Assembly: GCA_002812745.2 (NCBI GenBank)
Contig: NCSJ02000001.1
Location: 1 to 64,000 of the forward strand
Origin: Scytalidium lignicola
Taxonomy: Eukaryota > Ascomycota > Leotiomycetes
Direction of reading: 5' to 3'
Length of the DNA: 64,000 bases
Positions 1 to 11,331 of the stretch are shown piece by piece. Numbering within the stretch: the first letter of the stretch is position 1; each line of letters starts with the position of its first letter. The position numbers were made by a program, and so were the translations under genes. The notes beneath the pieces are model-generated. The model saw nothing but the letters and a program-made list of their open reading frames with translations. It had not been told where the DNA came from and did not search any database.

Positions 1-1093
1 CTATATTGAACTGGGACGATATGATGATCAAGAAATAACACAGATGTAGTGGTGGAAATGCAACATATTCCGTAATACATATAACGGGTTAGGAGTTAGT
101 TCTTGAAATATAACAAATGAAGATTCAACAGTAGATACGTTAGACTCAGTCTCTCTCACTACTAGTTACATTAATTCACCCCGTTACACTAATATTATGG
201 TTCTATAGCTGAATAGGTGAATCTTCTCAAAAAATAGGGGAAATTAAGATCTGAATGGCATATCGATTTGACTACTCCATTAGTACAACTCAATATAGAT
301 ATCTATAAATCTGAATCCTCCATCCATTTTTATACCGTTGTTCATCTTTCTTATATATCAACGACCGTAACTATGTCAGACTAAACTCGATATCCTATTC
401 ACTTCATAATTATCTTCACATACTCTAGTTACTAGTACCACAGCTTTTTCAGCAAGGAAATTCGTCTCATTTATTTGCATACTAGGAAACATACAAGTAT
501 CAGAACCCCTATCATAGAACAAAAATCAAACTAATCCAGAGCAACCCAACCAATTGAAACACCCTCATCACAACCCAATGTCATAAACCAATCCTTCACA
601 ATATTTGTTTACCTTTATTTAAAATTTTCGTCAAATCCATTCCACAACTAAGTCATCACACCACAACCTGATAGTATAGAACATGTGTAGTAGAGTAGGA
701 AAATGTAATGAGAAGGGATCAAATGAGCCCAAAAGAAGGCGCGATAATAACTTTGAAACCGTAAAGAGACCATTTAGTTTCGTCCATTCTAGTATTCCTG
801 TAAAGACTGAGAAGCAAGATAACTGAAGTTCATCGTCAATATCATCAGACGCCATTGATCCTCGATGCTACAGCAAAACATGGACATCATTCGTACACGG
901 GGCTCAAACCGTCATGTGTATCTTCCCGCTACATCGTAAATTCCAACTCAAAAAACAGATAAGAAACTCTTAAGTAAGCGTAGCAAGCATGGCTCTCAAA
1001 ACTCGCGGCGGCGGAACTATAACCCCCAAAGGAGTTAGCGGGCCTGCTTCAACAATGACCCTGAAAGGCCGCACCAAAGTACTCGGACACGAA
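1..1093. other. Left-edge intergenic stretch, no gene seen
   Basis: AT-rich sequence without a convincing coding region. The only reading frames are short (about 70 codons), lack family resemblance and have no splice-linked continuation. The right end must hold the 3' UTR of the minus-strand DUF8035 gene that stops at 1094. Confidence 0.6.
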
Positions 1094-2763
1094 TCATCGA
1101 TACAGATACTTCGGCACACTAATGCTCATCTTACCTTTACGATCCTTCTCGATTCTCACACCACCTTCCGGCTCAATAATCTTTTCCTTCTTAAGAACTA
1201 ACACTTCATCTCTATCTACGAAACGATCATTCTCATACACGACGAGTTCCTCTCCACGGCCCTGACGAATGAGGGCAGCTCGCCGAAGTTCTTCGTCCGC
1301 ACGTTTCTCGGCTCGTAATGCTTCTTTTTCTGACTCCAGAGCGCGGATCTCGGCACGGATAGTACGTTCGTCACGGCGTGAACGCTCAGGAACGGCAAGG
1401 GCAAGAGGGCCTACAGGTATTGGGTCAGATCGCTCAATGTATTCTCGTGGCCGGCCAGCATCGATTATGACAGCGTCATGATGATGGTGGCGCCTGCCGG
1501 GGGATCGGCTGTGGTGACGTTCGACCACTTTAGTGTCCCGGAGTATTTCGAAGTTTTGGGATGCACGTGGAGGAATGGTGTAAACTTCTTTGCGTTCTTC
1601 GATGATAGTTTCCGAGGTATCGGAGTGATTATCATGATCATGTTCATGATGTTCTGGGGTGACGACGTAAGTCGTTAGTTGGGTTTCTGTGGTGATTTTC
1701 TCCTTCTCNTTTTTTTTCTAAAAAGGAGGTTGGCAATTAGGGATACGGAGGAAGAAAACTTGACTATTTGTGAAGGATAGAGTATTACTCACTTTCACTT
1801 GATTTGTAGACTTCGCTCAATCGGATCACTTCATCGATGTGCTCACGACCAAGAGCCTTCTGGATAATGATTGTGTTGCCCTTCATAAGTTAGCAGTGCC
1901 CAGCTATATTGGACCAGAATCTTTGGTACCTCTTCTTCAAATGGATATCCCAAATCAATTATCGCCTTCTTGCTTACAAGCTTGGCAGGCATTCTTGTCT
2001 TGCCCCTCTTCGGGAATTCACTCTTCACGCTTTTCGTTGTTACCTCGCTATCACTGCTGCTTGAAGAGCTTACACTCCTCCTCCTGCTCCTACTTCTTGT
2101 CTTAATAACCTCTTTCTCCCTAACTCTCTCTGGATAAGGCCTGTAGTTATCATCGCCATAATAATCTGGATCGGAAATCTTGATCTCTTCATAGTCCCTT
2201 TCTTCATACCGTCTGACAGGCCCGAGTTCTCTTCTCTCTCTAGGTAAGCGAACGGGATTGAGAGGTGGTGGCCGCATCTCATCTCTTCTTGCGGGCGGCC
2301 CGTACCGCTCTTCATCCCTTTCCCGCATGAACCTAGTTATTGGTTGCCGGTCGAACGTATCCAACGAGCTCTGTCGTCTTATCAACCCAGGCCGTGGGTA
2401 TGGCCCACGTCTAGGTGGTGGAGAAGGGCTACGAAATCTCTCTTTTTCGATCGTTACAGCTTCACGTCTAACTCTATCTCTATCATGTCGTGGCTCATCG
2501 TCATAGTAAATCCTTTCTCTAACGTGATCATCTTCAAAGCTGTCTCGTGGTCCACGACGCTCGTAGATTTCATCGACGGATCGTTCACGTGGACGACCAT
2601 ACCCGCCATTGCTGCGGTACCGTACGTCGCGGTCGACTTCGGTATAACGGTCGTCGTGACGATCTCGATCGCGGTCACGCTCCACAGTGAAGCGTTCGGT
2701 ATCCCAGCGCTGACTAGAACGAGGACTGAAGGTGTCGCGAGGAGAGTACCCGTCTCGTGACAT
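1094..2763 (-). CDS. DUF8035-type arginine-rich conserved fungal protein
   Basis: Three exons are supported: 2763-1930, 1880-1793 and 1717-1094. The first intron (49 nt) has a GCTAAC branch site. The predicted protein is about 514 aa. The first 220 residues are very rich in Arg, Asp, Glu and Tyr, followed by an RS/Ser block (SVSSSSSSDSEV). The conserved core spans the exon 1-2 junction (KTRMPAKLVSKKAIIDLGYP, then GNTIIIQKALGREHIDEVI), which I recognise as the DUF8035 signature of Pezizomycotina proteins. A His-rich stretch and a coiled, Glu/Arg-rich tail follow. An N at 1709 next to eight A residues must be dropped to keep frame. The molecular function of the family is not known to me; the RS/RD-like composition suggests a nuclear or RNA-linked role, which is only inference. 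Confidence 0.8.
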
Positions 2764-3778
2764 AGTTGGTAAGGTTGGAGATGATGGTGGGAGTTGAGGA
2801 TGGGAAGCTGTTGTGATTTATCGAGACGTTGCTTCGGTTTAGAGCTCTGAGCTAATTACCAAGGAACGTCTACCCCACCACAGGTGAAGTTTGGCAAATG
2901 TATATTTCCCACAGGAAGCAGTATTACCTCCTACTGTGATATTGACCACAGGAGTAGGACTTAGTAGATGGAAGGTCGAAACCAGACGTTTTATTCTGGA
3001 CCAGATGATGGAATGAAGGTGGAAGACGTTGACGTCTTGGAAAGAAGGTCATGCAGAGACATGTAACGCCCACAACGGCAGGGGTCCCGGTTGGGCAGCG
3101 AAAAGCCACAAAGAGGGCGCTCTTGGGGATAACTGCACTTTCACGTGATAGGCCCCTCAATTGTTGCAGTTACGAACTCGTACAGCAACACATATTCCTC
3201 TTTTTAAATCCACCAGCAATTTACTCAAATCTCTGCTACCCACTTGATTTCTCTGTTTCCCGCTGAGGCACGGTGAGCGTTGCTTCCGTAGAAAAACCCT
3301 GTCATCGTGCAGCAGGACATGTCGACAATGATGTCATCACAGCCCCTCACGATCTTAACCGATAAGCACAGAAAAAAAGCAAGGGAATAATTAAGCTACA
3401 CACCGCCTCTGGCCCTATCAAATATTTCTAACTTCTAACTGCCGGAGAAGTCTAGGCCAATTAATTAAAAGTAACGGAAATGCAATGGCAAATAGGCAAA
3501 GGGGCTCTCTGATTTGTTGATTGCGCTTGCTTAGATAACAAGTACATTTCATCTAGAGAGCTACGAGCAAGCCGAGTGCATGTCAAGTAAGTGGACGTTA
3601 AACAAAAATGAAGGCTAGTTTCCTTGAAGTAAAAGAATATATATTTGTACTATTGAAATAACAAGATGGGATATATCCATAGGGACTTTAAAAGCTTCAT
3701 ACAGGGTCATAACTTAACAACGCCCAATTATTCCTATCCAAAAAGAAAACGAACGCCAATCTTAGGCCAGCCTTAGCC
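2764..3778. other. Intergenic: DUF8035 promoter and amine oxidase 3' flank
   Basis: About 1 kb between the start of the DUF8035 gene and the stop of the amine oxidase gene (both on the minus strand). I see no coding region, RNA gene or strong repeat in it. Confidence 0.5.
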
Positions 3779-6010
3779 TTATTTCGCACAGCACTTCTCA
3801 GTCTTCGCCAACTCGCTGACTTTATCTCTTGCATCCAAGATCGCACCGCTCCCAGCAAGCTGACTTGGAGTACTGCAATAGCTAGGCGGGACATCCAATG
3901 CCGGATTCTTCTCAAAGAAGTTTCTCGGTCTGAGTAACAACGTCATGGGCTCAGTAGGCATGATCGGGAAATCTTCTGGTGAAGGGAAATGTGTGATGCC
4001 GAATGTATGCCACAGCACGATATCTTCATTGTCGATCGAGGCGGATCCGTCGGCTATCCATTCGGGGATACCTCGGGATGGTTCGCCAGATGTCTGGGGA
4101 ACATGTCGTCCAGCAGGGTGGAGTTGATCATCGCTGTCTAAGAGAGAAAGAATGTTAGATAATGAAATATTTTGCATGGAAGAAAAGGGATGCACATACA
4201 TTTGGTGACATGGACTGCGTGTCTTGCGAACCCGGCGCGTTTCCACACCAATGAATGCTCTTTAGGGAGGAGCTTTGGAACTTCTCTGCTCACCAACTTA
4301 TAGCTGACAGGCTTGTGACTATAAGGATTGAGTTTGTTTGGATTCACCATATCCCATGTTCTCGATGTCACGCCGTTGTAGTCACTCAATGACTCCTTGA
4401 CAGTCGAAAACTTAGTTCTCTTGGCATAGAATGCGTTTCCGTAAGGATTCTCTTTGCTTCCGACCTCTCCTTCGCCTGGTGTTGCATCAACTTGGAAAAC
4501 TGTGTTGTTAGGCCCATCAATATTGGAATCAATTCGCAAGCAGAAGAGATGTTGGTGGTTGTGGGCATTGACACCTGGGTAGACTTCGGTTCCCCAACCT
4601 TTGGTGTCTTCCCCTGGGTTCATGGAATAAGTGTTTAAGATACCGGTAAGCTTGACATCGAGCTGGACAGTGCCATCTTGGTGGAAGACCCAGTATACAC
4701 AGTAGTCGTAGTTGGCAGCAGTGAAGATGTGCGAGATGATGAGCTTGCGAGCACGTGTGACGATGACAGAGTTATCTCGGAAATCGGTGTGCTTGAACAA
4801 GATACCATCATCCTCTTCATGAATGCAGATGGCATTCTTGATTGTAGCGCTCTCGCCGGCACGATTGACAAATGCTGCATCCATGTAGTGGATAGCACCC
4901 TTGCAATCACAGCCAAGAGACAGACTGTTGGTCATGTATCCTCCACCATATTCACCGAGATCAAAAGCATGCTTCCGCTGATGAGGATGCTCAGGGTTTC
5001 CGTATGGCACCACCATCTCCGCAAGTGATAGTCTGTAGAAGATTGGTCGAACGTTGCCGTGATCGTTATAAGTAATGTTGTTTAATACGATTCCTTCCTT
5101 GTAGTTAAATCCGATGTGCATGCTGAAGTTCTGCCAGCTAATAATTCGTCCATCCACCTTGAATGAGACTCCTTCTGGTTGTGTGATATTAATTGGCTTG
5201 ATATCTGTTCTATATCCGATCTCTTTCTCAATACTAGCGGGGTGGAAATTGTTAGGCTTCTCTCTTCTGAGTGGTCTGCGGACTTCCGGAATATCGATAT
5301 GGATGATTTCTTGCTTTTCGGCATCATAGATGGGGCAGAAGTCGAGGGGGAAGGAATATTGGCTGTCATCAATGTTTGGTCGGTAGTACATGAGAGCCTG
5401 CTGCAGACGGACATTACTGCCAAATCTGTGATCGTACCCAATTGTCCATGCTGTCTTACATTAGTACCCGCAATTAAACGTTTAGTGAGTAAACTTACGG
5501 TCACAGTAGACCTTATGCATCTCTTCCCTCGGTATTCCGCTGAGCACGCATTGTTCAATAACCTTTTCATCCTTTCGGGCGATATGCTCCACAATTTGCA
5601 AATCTTCGGCAGTGATCTTTTTCTGAGTTAATTGAGAGTTCCGGCAAGCCAGGCGCTAGAAGGATCGGACTTACCAGAGGCTGCACACCTTCAATGTGCT
5701 CCCACTTGAGAACCTTGCTTTCCTTCAAATCCACCAATCCTTCATATACTTTCCCACCTAGCGCAATGGCAACTACATCTGCAACTCTGGCAGGCCGTGC
5801 CGTGTGCTCTGGGTCCTCGAGCCATTTCAACATCTCCTTCTTCCGTGGCTCCCACAGAGTCACAGCATTAAAGTTGACCTGTCCATGTGCCTCCCGGATG
5901 ACTTTGACGGCAGACTCAATTTCTGCATTGGAGAGAGGGTCGAATGGATGAGGCGGTGGAGCTGTGCCCGTGACATGGTGCGCAACTGATTTCAGTCTAT
6001 CAAGAGCCAT
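3779..6010 (-). CDS. Copper-containing primary amine oxidase
   Basis: Oxidative deamination of primary amines to aldehyde, ammonia and hydrogen peroxide, using copper and a self-made topaquinone cofactor. Four exons: 6010-5675, 5622-5499, 5450-4200, 4137-3779; introns 52, 48 and 62 nt; predicted 689 aa, the usual family length. The topaquinone tyrosine lies in TAANYDYCVYW (about residue 401). The catalytic-base Asp is in FDLGEYGGGY (about residue 317). Copper ligands are the two His of HNHQHLF (about 452 and 454) and the third in GITHFPSPEDFPIMP near the C-terminus. There is no signal peptide, so an intracellular, possibly peroxisomal enzyme is likely, although the C-terminus KCCAK is not a canonical PTS1. 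A cluster of GATAAG sites about 330-400 bp upstream suggests nitrogen control. Confidence 0.93.
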
Positions 6011-6794
6011 TGTTGCGGTACTAGCTTTACTCTTCTCAAATAAAACGAAATAACTGATTTGAGTATTAAGAGAGAACTGGAGAGGGACCTGGGAGAGTTA
6101 AATACATCCACACAATCGGGATTTACTATATCAATTGGGTCGTAGGTGGACAATGAGGCGGGAAAATTTGTGGACAACTGTCAGAGCTCCCTTGAAGCTG
6201 TGAGCAAAAGGGCCCAGAATATCCATCTGATGGAGTATTTGGCTCCTGGCCACCCATCCACTAAAGCCCACCATCGAAGCCTTCACCACATCCTGCATTC
6301 TCGTTGCAGCTATTCTTCGAATCCGGTGAGATAGCCCGATAAGCTGCTTATCGGCCACTTAGACGTCTAAGCTCCACAGTTGCACGGGACTTGATGCCTC
6401 CATCGGGATAAGCGCAGACAATGTTAAAATAGCGGGGTTGAGGAGGGGCGCGGGACGCTTAAGTGACCCCAATTTGAGTAACTGAATGCGTGAAAACGAC
6501 TGCTACCGTGAATAATGAATTGCTCCGATTGACAGAATCTCTTAAGTAACCTAGAGCTAAACTAGCCTCCCTACAGTAGAACCTCGACAGCATTTGGTAT
6601 GATTTTGATCCCCTGAGCTATCCCACCCCACGTGATCATCCTGGAAAAGGGGGTGTGATCTCTTTATGAGGCCCTAATCGCAAGTTGAAGTGGATGGCGC
6701 AAGTTTGATTGGTACTTTTGAATATTTTATATTATCTCATATCTCAGAATAGAATCATAACCTTGCATATCTGGTCTGGCTAACCACCATACAC
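6011..6794. other. Intergenic: amine oxidase promoter and esterase 3' flank
   Basis: No gene seen. It contains the GATA-site palindrome described separately (6336-6354) and a further GATAAG at 6407. Confidence 0.5.
6336..6412. promoter_or_regulatory. Candidate GATA-factor (AreA-type) binding cluster
   Basis: Positions 6336-6354 form a 19-bp perfect palindrome, CCGATAAGC-T-GCTTATCGG, i.e. two divergent GATAAG sites around one base. A third GATAAG is at 6407-6412. Fungal nitrogen regulators of the AreA/NIT2 family bind HGATAR, preferentially as closely spaced pairs. The cluster lies 326-402 bp upstream of the amine oxidase ATG, a gene whose product releases ammonia, so nitrogen catabolite control is a reasonable inference. 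Confidence 0.55.
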
Positions 6795-8000
6795 CTAGCA
6801 TACATTTGGTCCATCCTCCAATAACAAAGACACCTGCTCAGCAAGTACATCATGTATGGGATACGTTGGATGCAAACCGTTAAACCAGAAGTATTCATTG
6901 ACAGGAATACCGCAGCTTGGATCGAAGTAATCAATGGTTGGTGTGCCGCTACTTGATTGTCAGCGCCTACGGAAATTTTACTATCAAATGGACTCTACTA
7001 CTTACTTTTCATAAGCTACACAATACGCCGTGGTATTCTGATATATTGATGTCTGCGGAAAGCTCGAAGGATCATCCAAGACTGCTGTGAAAAGCGAATT
7101 CGTGTCATAAATGAACACATTCATATCAGGATGAGCTGCTTTCAGGCCCTGAGCCATAGTAACAACTGCGGCATTCCAGACCGCAATATCAGCTTTCTCT
7201 TGTGCTTGGGAAGAATTACCTTGGGCTGTTGTCACGGGAGCACGATCTACAGGCGGAACGTTCAAGAATAAGAAGTTACGCCCACCAGCATTATAAAGTA
7301 TCTGGACGAGTCCTTCATAGGCATCAAAGATTTCAGCATCGAGGGTAGTCGTTGCTGGTGTGCCGTCATGGTATGAATTACCAACATCGTTAATACCATC
7401 AAATATCGCAAAAATCGTGTCGTCTGAGGACCATGGCGGCGAAGTTTGAGATCCGTAGGCGGGTAAGAACTCGTTTTCGATTTGCTCTGAAACTGAAAGT
7501 ACTGTTGGCTCAAATGGCGCAACAAGTGCGCTGTCAATGGTTGCTCCTGAATACGCAAGGTTGTAAGTGAGGAGAAGCGACGAGTTATATTCCAGCGTGA
7601 GATAATCTACCCAATTGGGACCATTGGAGACCGTGGATCCTGGATAAGCTGGGTTTCCTAACGGGTTCCCAGGTGCCGGTTGCGTGAGATTTGTGTTGAA
7701 TCCTGTCGTGGTATATGAGTCACCACTACCCCTATTAGCTATTCAGACACTTGACTTGTTGGATTTGATAACTTACAAGATGAATGCATATTTTATACCT
7801 ACCCAACCTGGCCAATTAGTTGTAGTAGGACAAGAAATTGTGGCGTTAGATACAATTGAACTTGCTGATGAGCTGCTGGTTGGAGTCGCTGGAGCTATGC
7901 AGCTGTCTTCGCTGCATCCATCTATATGTTGTAAGGACGCTTGGGCAACACCTGAAAATGAAAATGCCCCGATCAACAAAGTCAAGACTGTCCAATGCAT
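6795..8000 (-). CDS. Secreted SGNH/GDSL esterase, CE16-like
   Basis: Three exons: 8000-7777, 7731-7006, 6951-6795; introns 45 and 54 nt; predicted 368 aa. A signal peptide is clear (MHWTVLTLLIGAFSFSGVAQA). A Ser/Thr-rich linker leads into the hydrolase domain. Family blocks: nucleophile Ser in GSGDSYTTTGF (block I), LAYSGATID (block II Gly region), GINDVG (block III Asn) and FNGLHPTYPIHD (His with preceding acidic/Asn context, block V). The YSGATID and GDSYT blocks are those of fungal carbohydrate esterase family 16 acetylesterases, which remove acetyl groups from hemicellulose fragments. Secretion and length fit. The exact substrate cannot be told from sequence; another GDSL lipase is the alternative. 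Confidence 0.85.
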
Positions 8001-9457
8001 TATTTTGATTCAACTGAGACGTGGAGCGAGAGGAGTTTGGATACTAGACGTGCAATGGTCCAAGGTATGACCCCTGTCGGGGTAGACTTTTGAGATGAAC
8101 TAGAGACAGAAATTCATTATGATATATAGCTATGAAATAAATTTAGACCTTACGATACCATTATGCGGAGCATATATTTTCTGCATGAACCAGAATCAGG
8201 CTTCTCAACAACTGGCCTAGCTCATACGACGGAGCATGAAACGCCGCAATGCAGGACACGACAATGATACAATTACAGCAGAGGTGTGGGGGAAATATTA
8301 TCCGTAGTTCATATCACTTCTGTTCTGCCAATCGGATCTATCGCTGTACACAACCGTCGTATAAGCCTCACAATGCCCTTGCTCTGCGGCTTACGATTTG
8401 TCTCCGCCACCATAATGGCCTAAAGCATTGCTCTGTTCATCCATTCTCAGCAGAGCGGAAAACTAGCACCGTAGGAGAGGCCGCGTATCGGGCAAAGTAG
8501 GTATTCATAATTTGTTATGCACAAGATAATTAAGCTCTGTGGCAAATCTGCGTAGGGTCTCTTATTATTTGATAGTAAAAACACCGAGGAGGAATCTGTT
8601 GAGGGAAGAGAAACGGACGTACAGTACATCTCGCCAAATGTGGGTCTTGCCGCTTGTCAGGGGACTTTCCACTTCCCACTTACACTGCATTACCCAGACT
8701 TTGCCATAAATATCACCAGTAGAATCAGTAACTTGACAACTTTTGAATATTGTATGCTATAACTAGAGAATATAAAAAAGGAAAGGGGGTGAAAGGTACT
8801 CAAGTACCACAAGGTACACGACGTGACCGTCAATTCTGGTGACCTTTGTTTGCATTTCTGTTCACCTTCATCCTCGATATTTTGGCAGTCTCTTATTCCT
8901 TCTTTCGTTTTCTTTCTGATCAATTAAAAACTTCACTAAACCCATCTAGTGTCTCGGCGTTGGAAATCCAGAGACAAATACAAAAGCACTTTCAACAACT
9001 TTCGTAGCGCATCTGGCTGTTAAGGTTTATCACTATAACGCTCGGCGAAAGGTAACTTCATAAACATCTTTTCGTTGCACATCAAGCCATCACTTCTGTT
9101 CGCTTTAATCTTAGCATCTCAGCATCAGAGACAAAATGCTGGAAGTGCCATATAGGTCGTTGCGGATCTGACCTTCAGAAATCAGCGCTATGAACCTCGG
9201 CGTTCTTAGTTACAAAAAGCATTTGACAGTTTGCAACTGGGTTTCATACATTTAATAGACTTTATCATAACTCTTTGACTCCTGATGTCAAAATAGGGTT
9301 TTAACATCTGTTATGACGTGCATCTTTTTGAACCAATGTGAGGTCCTTTGTTGTATGCACGCAATTATCTACATTTACCTACACTCAATAACACCTGGTG
9401 TAGGACAAAAGAATTTGAATAAAGAATGAGCACACACCTAACCACAGCTTCAGCCAG
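8001..9457. other. Intergenic stretch, no gene seen
   Basis: About 1.46 kb between the esterase start and the stop of the next minus-strand gene. Short frames on both strands show no family resemblance, no splice-linked partners and no codon pattern. I see no RNA gene. Confidence 0.5.
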
Positions 9458-10662
9458 TTATGCTTTCAAGTGCAAAGCCACATCAGTAGCACTTCTCTTT
9501 AACTTAGACGGCGCAACACTTCCCATCCCTCCACTCACAGCTCTTGCAATTTTACTAACCCATCTTCCGTGTATGGTGGTATTATAAGGCGCTCGATGCA
9601 ATAGTCTTGAGTTCCCGGTTTTCTTACAATAATCGACTTGCCAATCTAATAGACTTCTTTCTGCTTCGCTTGTAACACAGAATGCTGCCAACTGAGCGAA
9701 AATCTTATTTATTTTTTCTTCATCTTCCATGATCAATCTCGAGTTTGTTCTAGAGATGGTAGGTGGTAATTGATCTTGTTTTGTCCGTTCTAGGAATCGG
9801 TGGCGGGATCTTGGTTTAGTTAGGGTGCTTGAGGTGTTCGATTGGAATATCTGAGAGTCACTTTTGATTGTCTGGATCAGCTCATTTCCAAGTCTGTCAT
9901 GAATTGCTTGGAAACGACCACACCAATAGGAAGAAGGCTGTGCAGCGCGGACGTGAAGAATGTCTTTGTCAGAAGTTACCTCCACTGACTCTGTTGACAA
10001 AGCTTCTAGAAAATTCTCTGGTGGCTGTGAGCCACGATAACTAGTATTGCAGCAGTAGTCATTGTTATGACTATTAGAGTGGGTAGAAGGTTCTGATATC
10101 GATGACTTCAGGCCAGAGAACATACTGCTCATGGTACGAGATTTTGGAAGCAGTGATCTACGAGCTTTAGAAGCTGAAGTATTGGTGGTGCCATGTAATT
10201 GGAGGTTATTGTTTCTTGGATTCTAAAATGCTAATTAGCTTTGTAGCTTACTTCAATATTTTTGATGGAAATGACCTCTTTATCTGTACTAATTTGCGTA
10301 GAGGAAACCGCTCCAGCAGATTGGTCTGGATTAAGATTCCAAGTTGGAGAAGGTATTTTGGACGGAGGTGTCTTTTCTAATTCATAATTCGGGATGAAAA
10401 TAGCGGAGGACACTTGCTCAAAACTGGAGACCGGTGGCGTAATGCCAAATTTTGACACTGCGTATTTAGATCGAGGATATTCGTCTTGCTGAATTGCAGT
10501 TGGAGTAAGACGGTAACTTGAGCTGTAGGCTAAAGGTCTCTTGATAGGAGCTGAAATTGGTGTTGAAATATGGATTTGAGACATGGAAGCAGAAGGTTGC
10601 AAGTTAGAGAATGATGATCTATACCTCCTTGAAGATGGATTCCAATTACTACTGGTCTCCAT
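9458..10662 (-). CDS. Conserved-looking hypothetical protein
   Basis: Read as two exons, 10662-10252 and 10222-9458, predicted 391 aa. The start is the ATG at 10662 (METSSNWNPSSRRYR); an upstream extension would need a GTG start and a hydrophobic stretch that I consider noise. The N-terminal half is Ser/Pro-rich and probably disordered. The C-terminal half has a folded-looking segment (SYWCGRFQAIHDRLGNELIQ, EINKIFAQLAAFCVTSEAER in the neighbourhood), of a type seen in uncharacterised Pezizomycotina proteins. The implied intron, GTAAGC...TTTTAG, is just 29 nt; a 53-nt alternative with a weak GTCATT donor is in the same frame. Reading through gives a stop after a few codons. No function can be assigned. 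Confidence 0.6.
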
Positions 10663-11331
10663 CTTCAAACAAGTAATACGACAAAGTAATCGCTTCTTGT
10701 AAAGATAAAAGTTTGTTACCCTGGGGAGGTCCCATAGTAAGAGGAGAACACTGACAACAATCAAGATAGTATAGAGGTACCTCACGTGAAGTGATGGGCA
10801 GATTTCGGATCATGTTCTACCACATCATATCCTTTCATTTGTGGTATTGCAGAACAGACTAATATCCGCTTCTCCCACCAAACTCCCTTCACTTATAGTA
10901 TTGCAGAACAGACTGAAACTAACTTCTTCCACATCAAATTCTGTTCATTTGTGGTATTGCAGAACAGAAATTAAGCAAGTTATAATATCACAAAACCATA
11001 AATTGAATAATTCTAGCAAGGTATTTGGAAGTATTGACAGCGATAAAGACGACAATAATTGGTTGCGGAGGAGCAACCCCGTAACGATATTCACCAGAAA
11101 AGCCAGTTTGGAAAAAAAAAGTAGTAGACAATTAATTATGTAACGGAAGTAAATATCAAATCTCTTAGCAGATACAAATAATTATTTTTAGGAAACCCTT
11201 GCAATTAAGTCCAATTACAGACATGGATTGCTCAAGGTGTATGGGGATAGACAGCTATGGTATTTTTGAAATTGATAAATTACATTTCAACAGAATGATA
11301 ACAAACCTCAAACCCGCCTTTACAACTTTTC
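10663..11331. other. Intergenic with tandem repeat
   Basis: Lies between the start of the hypothetical gene (minus) and the stop of the NRDE gene (minus). It holds the 54-56 bp tandem repeat listed separately; otherwise AT-rich, no coding region seen. Confidence 0.5.
10811..10968. repeat. Three-copy 54-56 bp imperfect tandem repeat
   Basis: Three copies share the element GTATTGCAGAACAGA, beginning at 10844, 10898 and 10954 (periods 54 and 56 bp), each preceded by a related YTTCY-CCACATCAAAT-like and TTCATTTGTG-like segment. The first and third copies are the most alike. The array lies about 150-310 bp upstream of the ATG of the 9458-10662 gene, so it could be part of its promoter or leader. 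It shows no tRNA or transposon features. Confidence 0.75.

Noticed and set aside
631..855. 74-codon minus-strand frame near the left edge
   Set aside because: Hydrophobic mixture in AT-rich DNA, no domain, no neighbours joined by splice sites.
989..1201. 70-codon plus-strand frame overlapping the 3' end of the DUF8035 gene
   Set aside because: Its second half is antisense to conserved coding sequence; no family resemblance.
3779..3793. C-terminal CAK of the amine oxidase as a peroxisomal signal
   Set aside because: Not a canonical PTS1 tripeptide; unlike the clear AKL of the D-amino-acid oxidase.
10663..10785. In-frame N-terminal extension of the hypothetical gene with a signal-anchor-like stretch
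   Set aside because: It would need a GTG start; the ATG at 10662 is a normal start.
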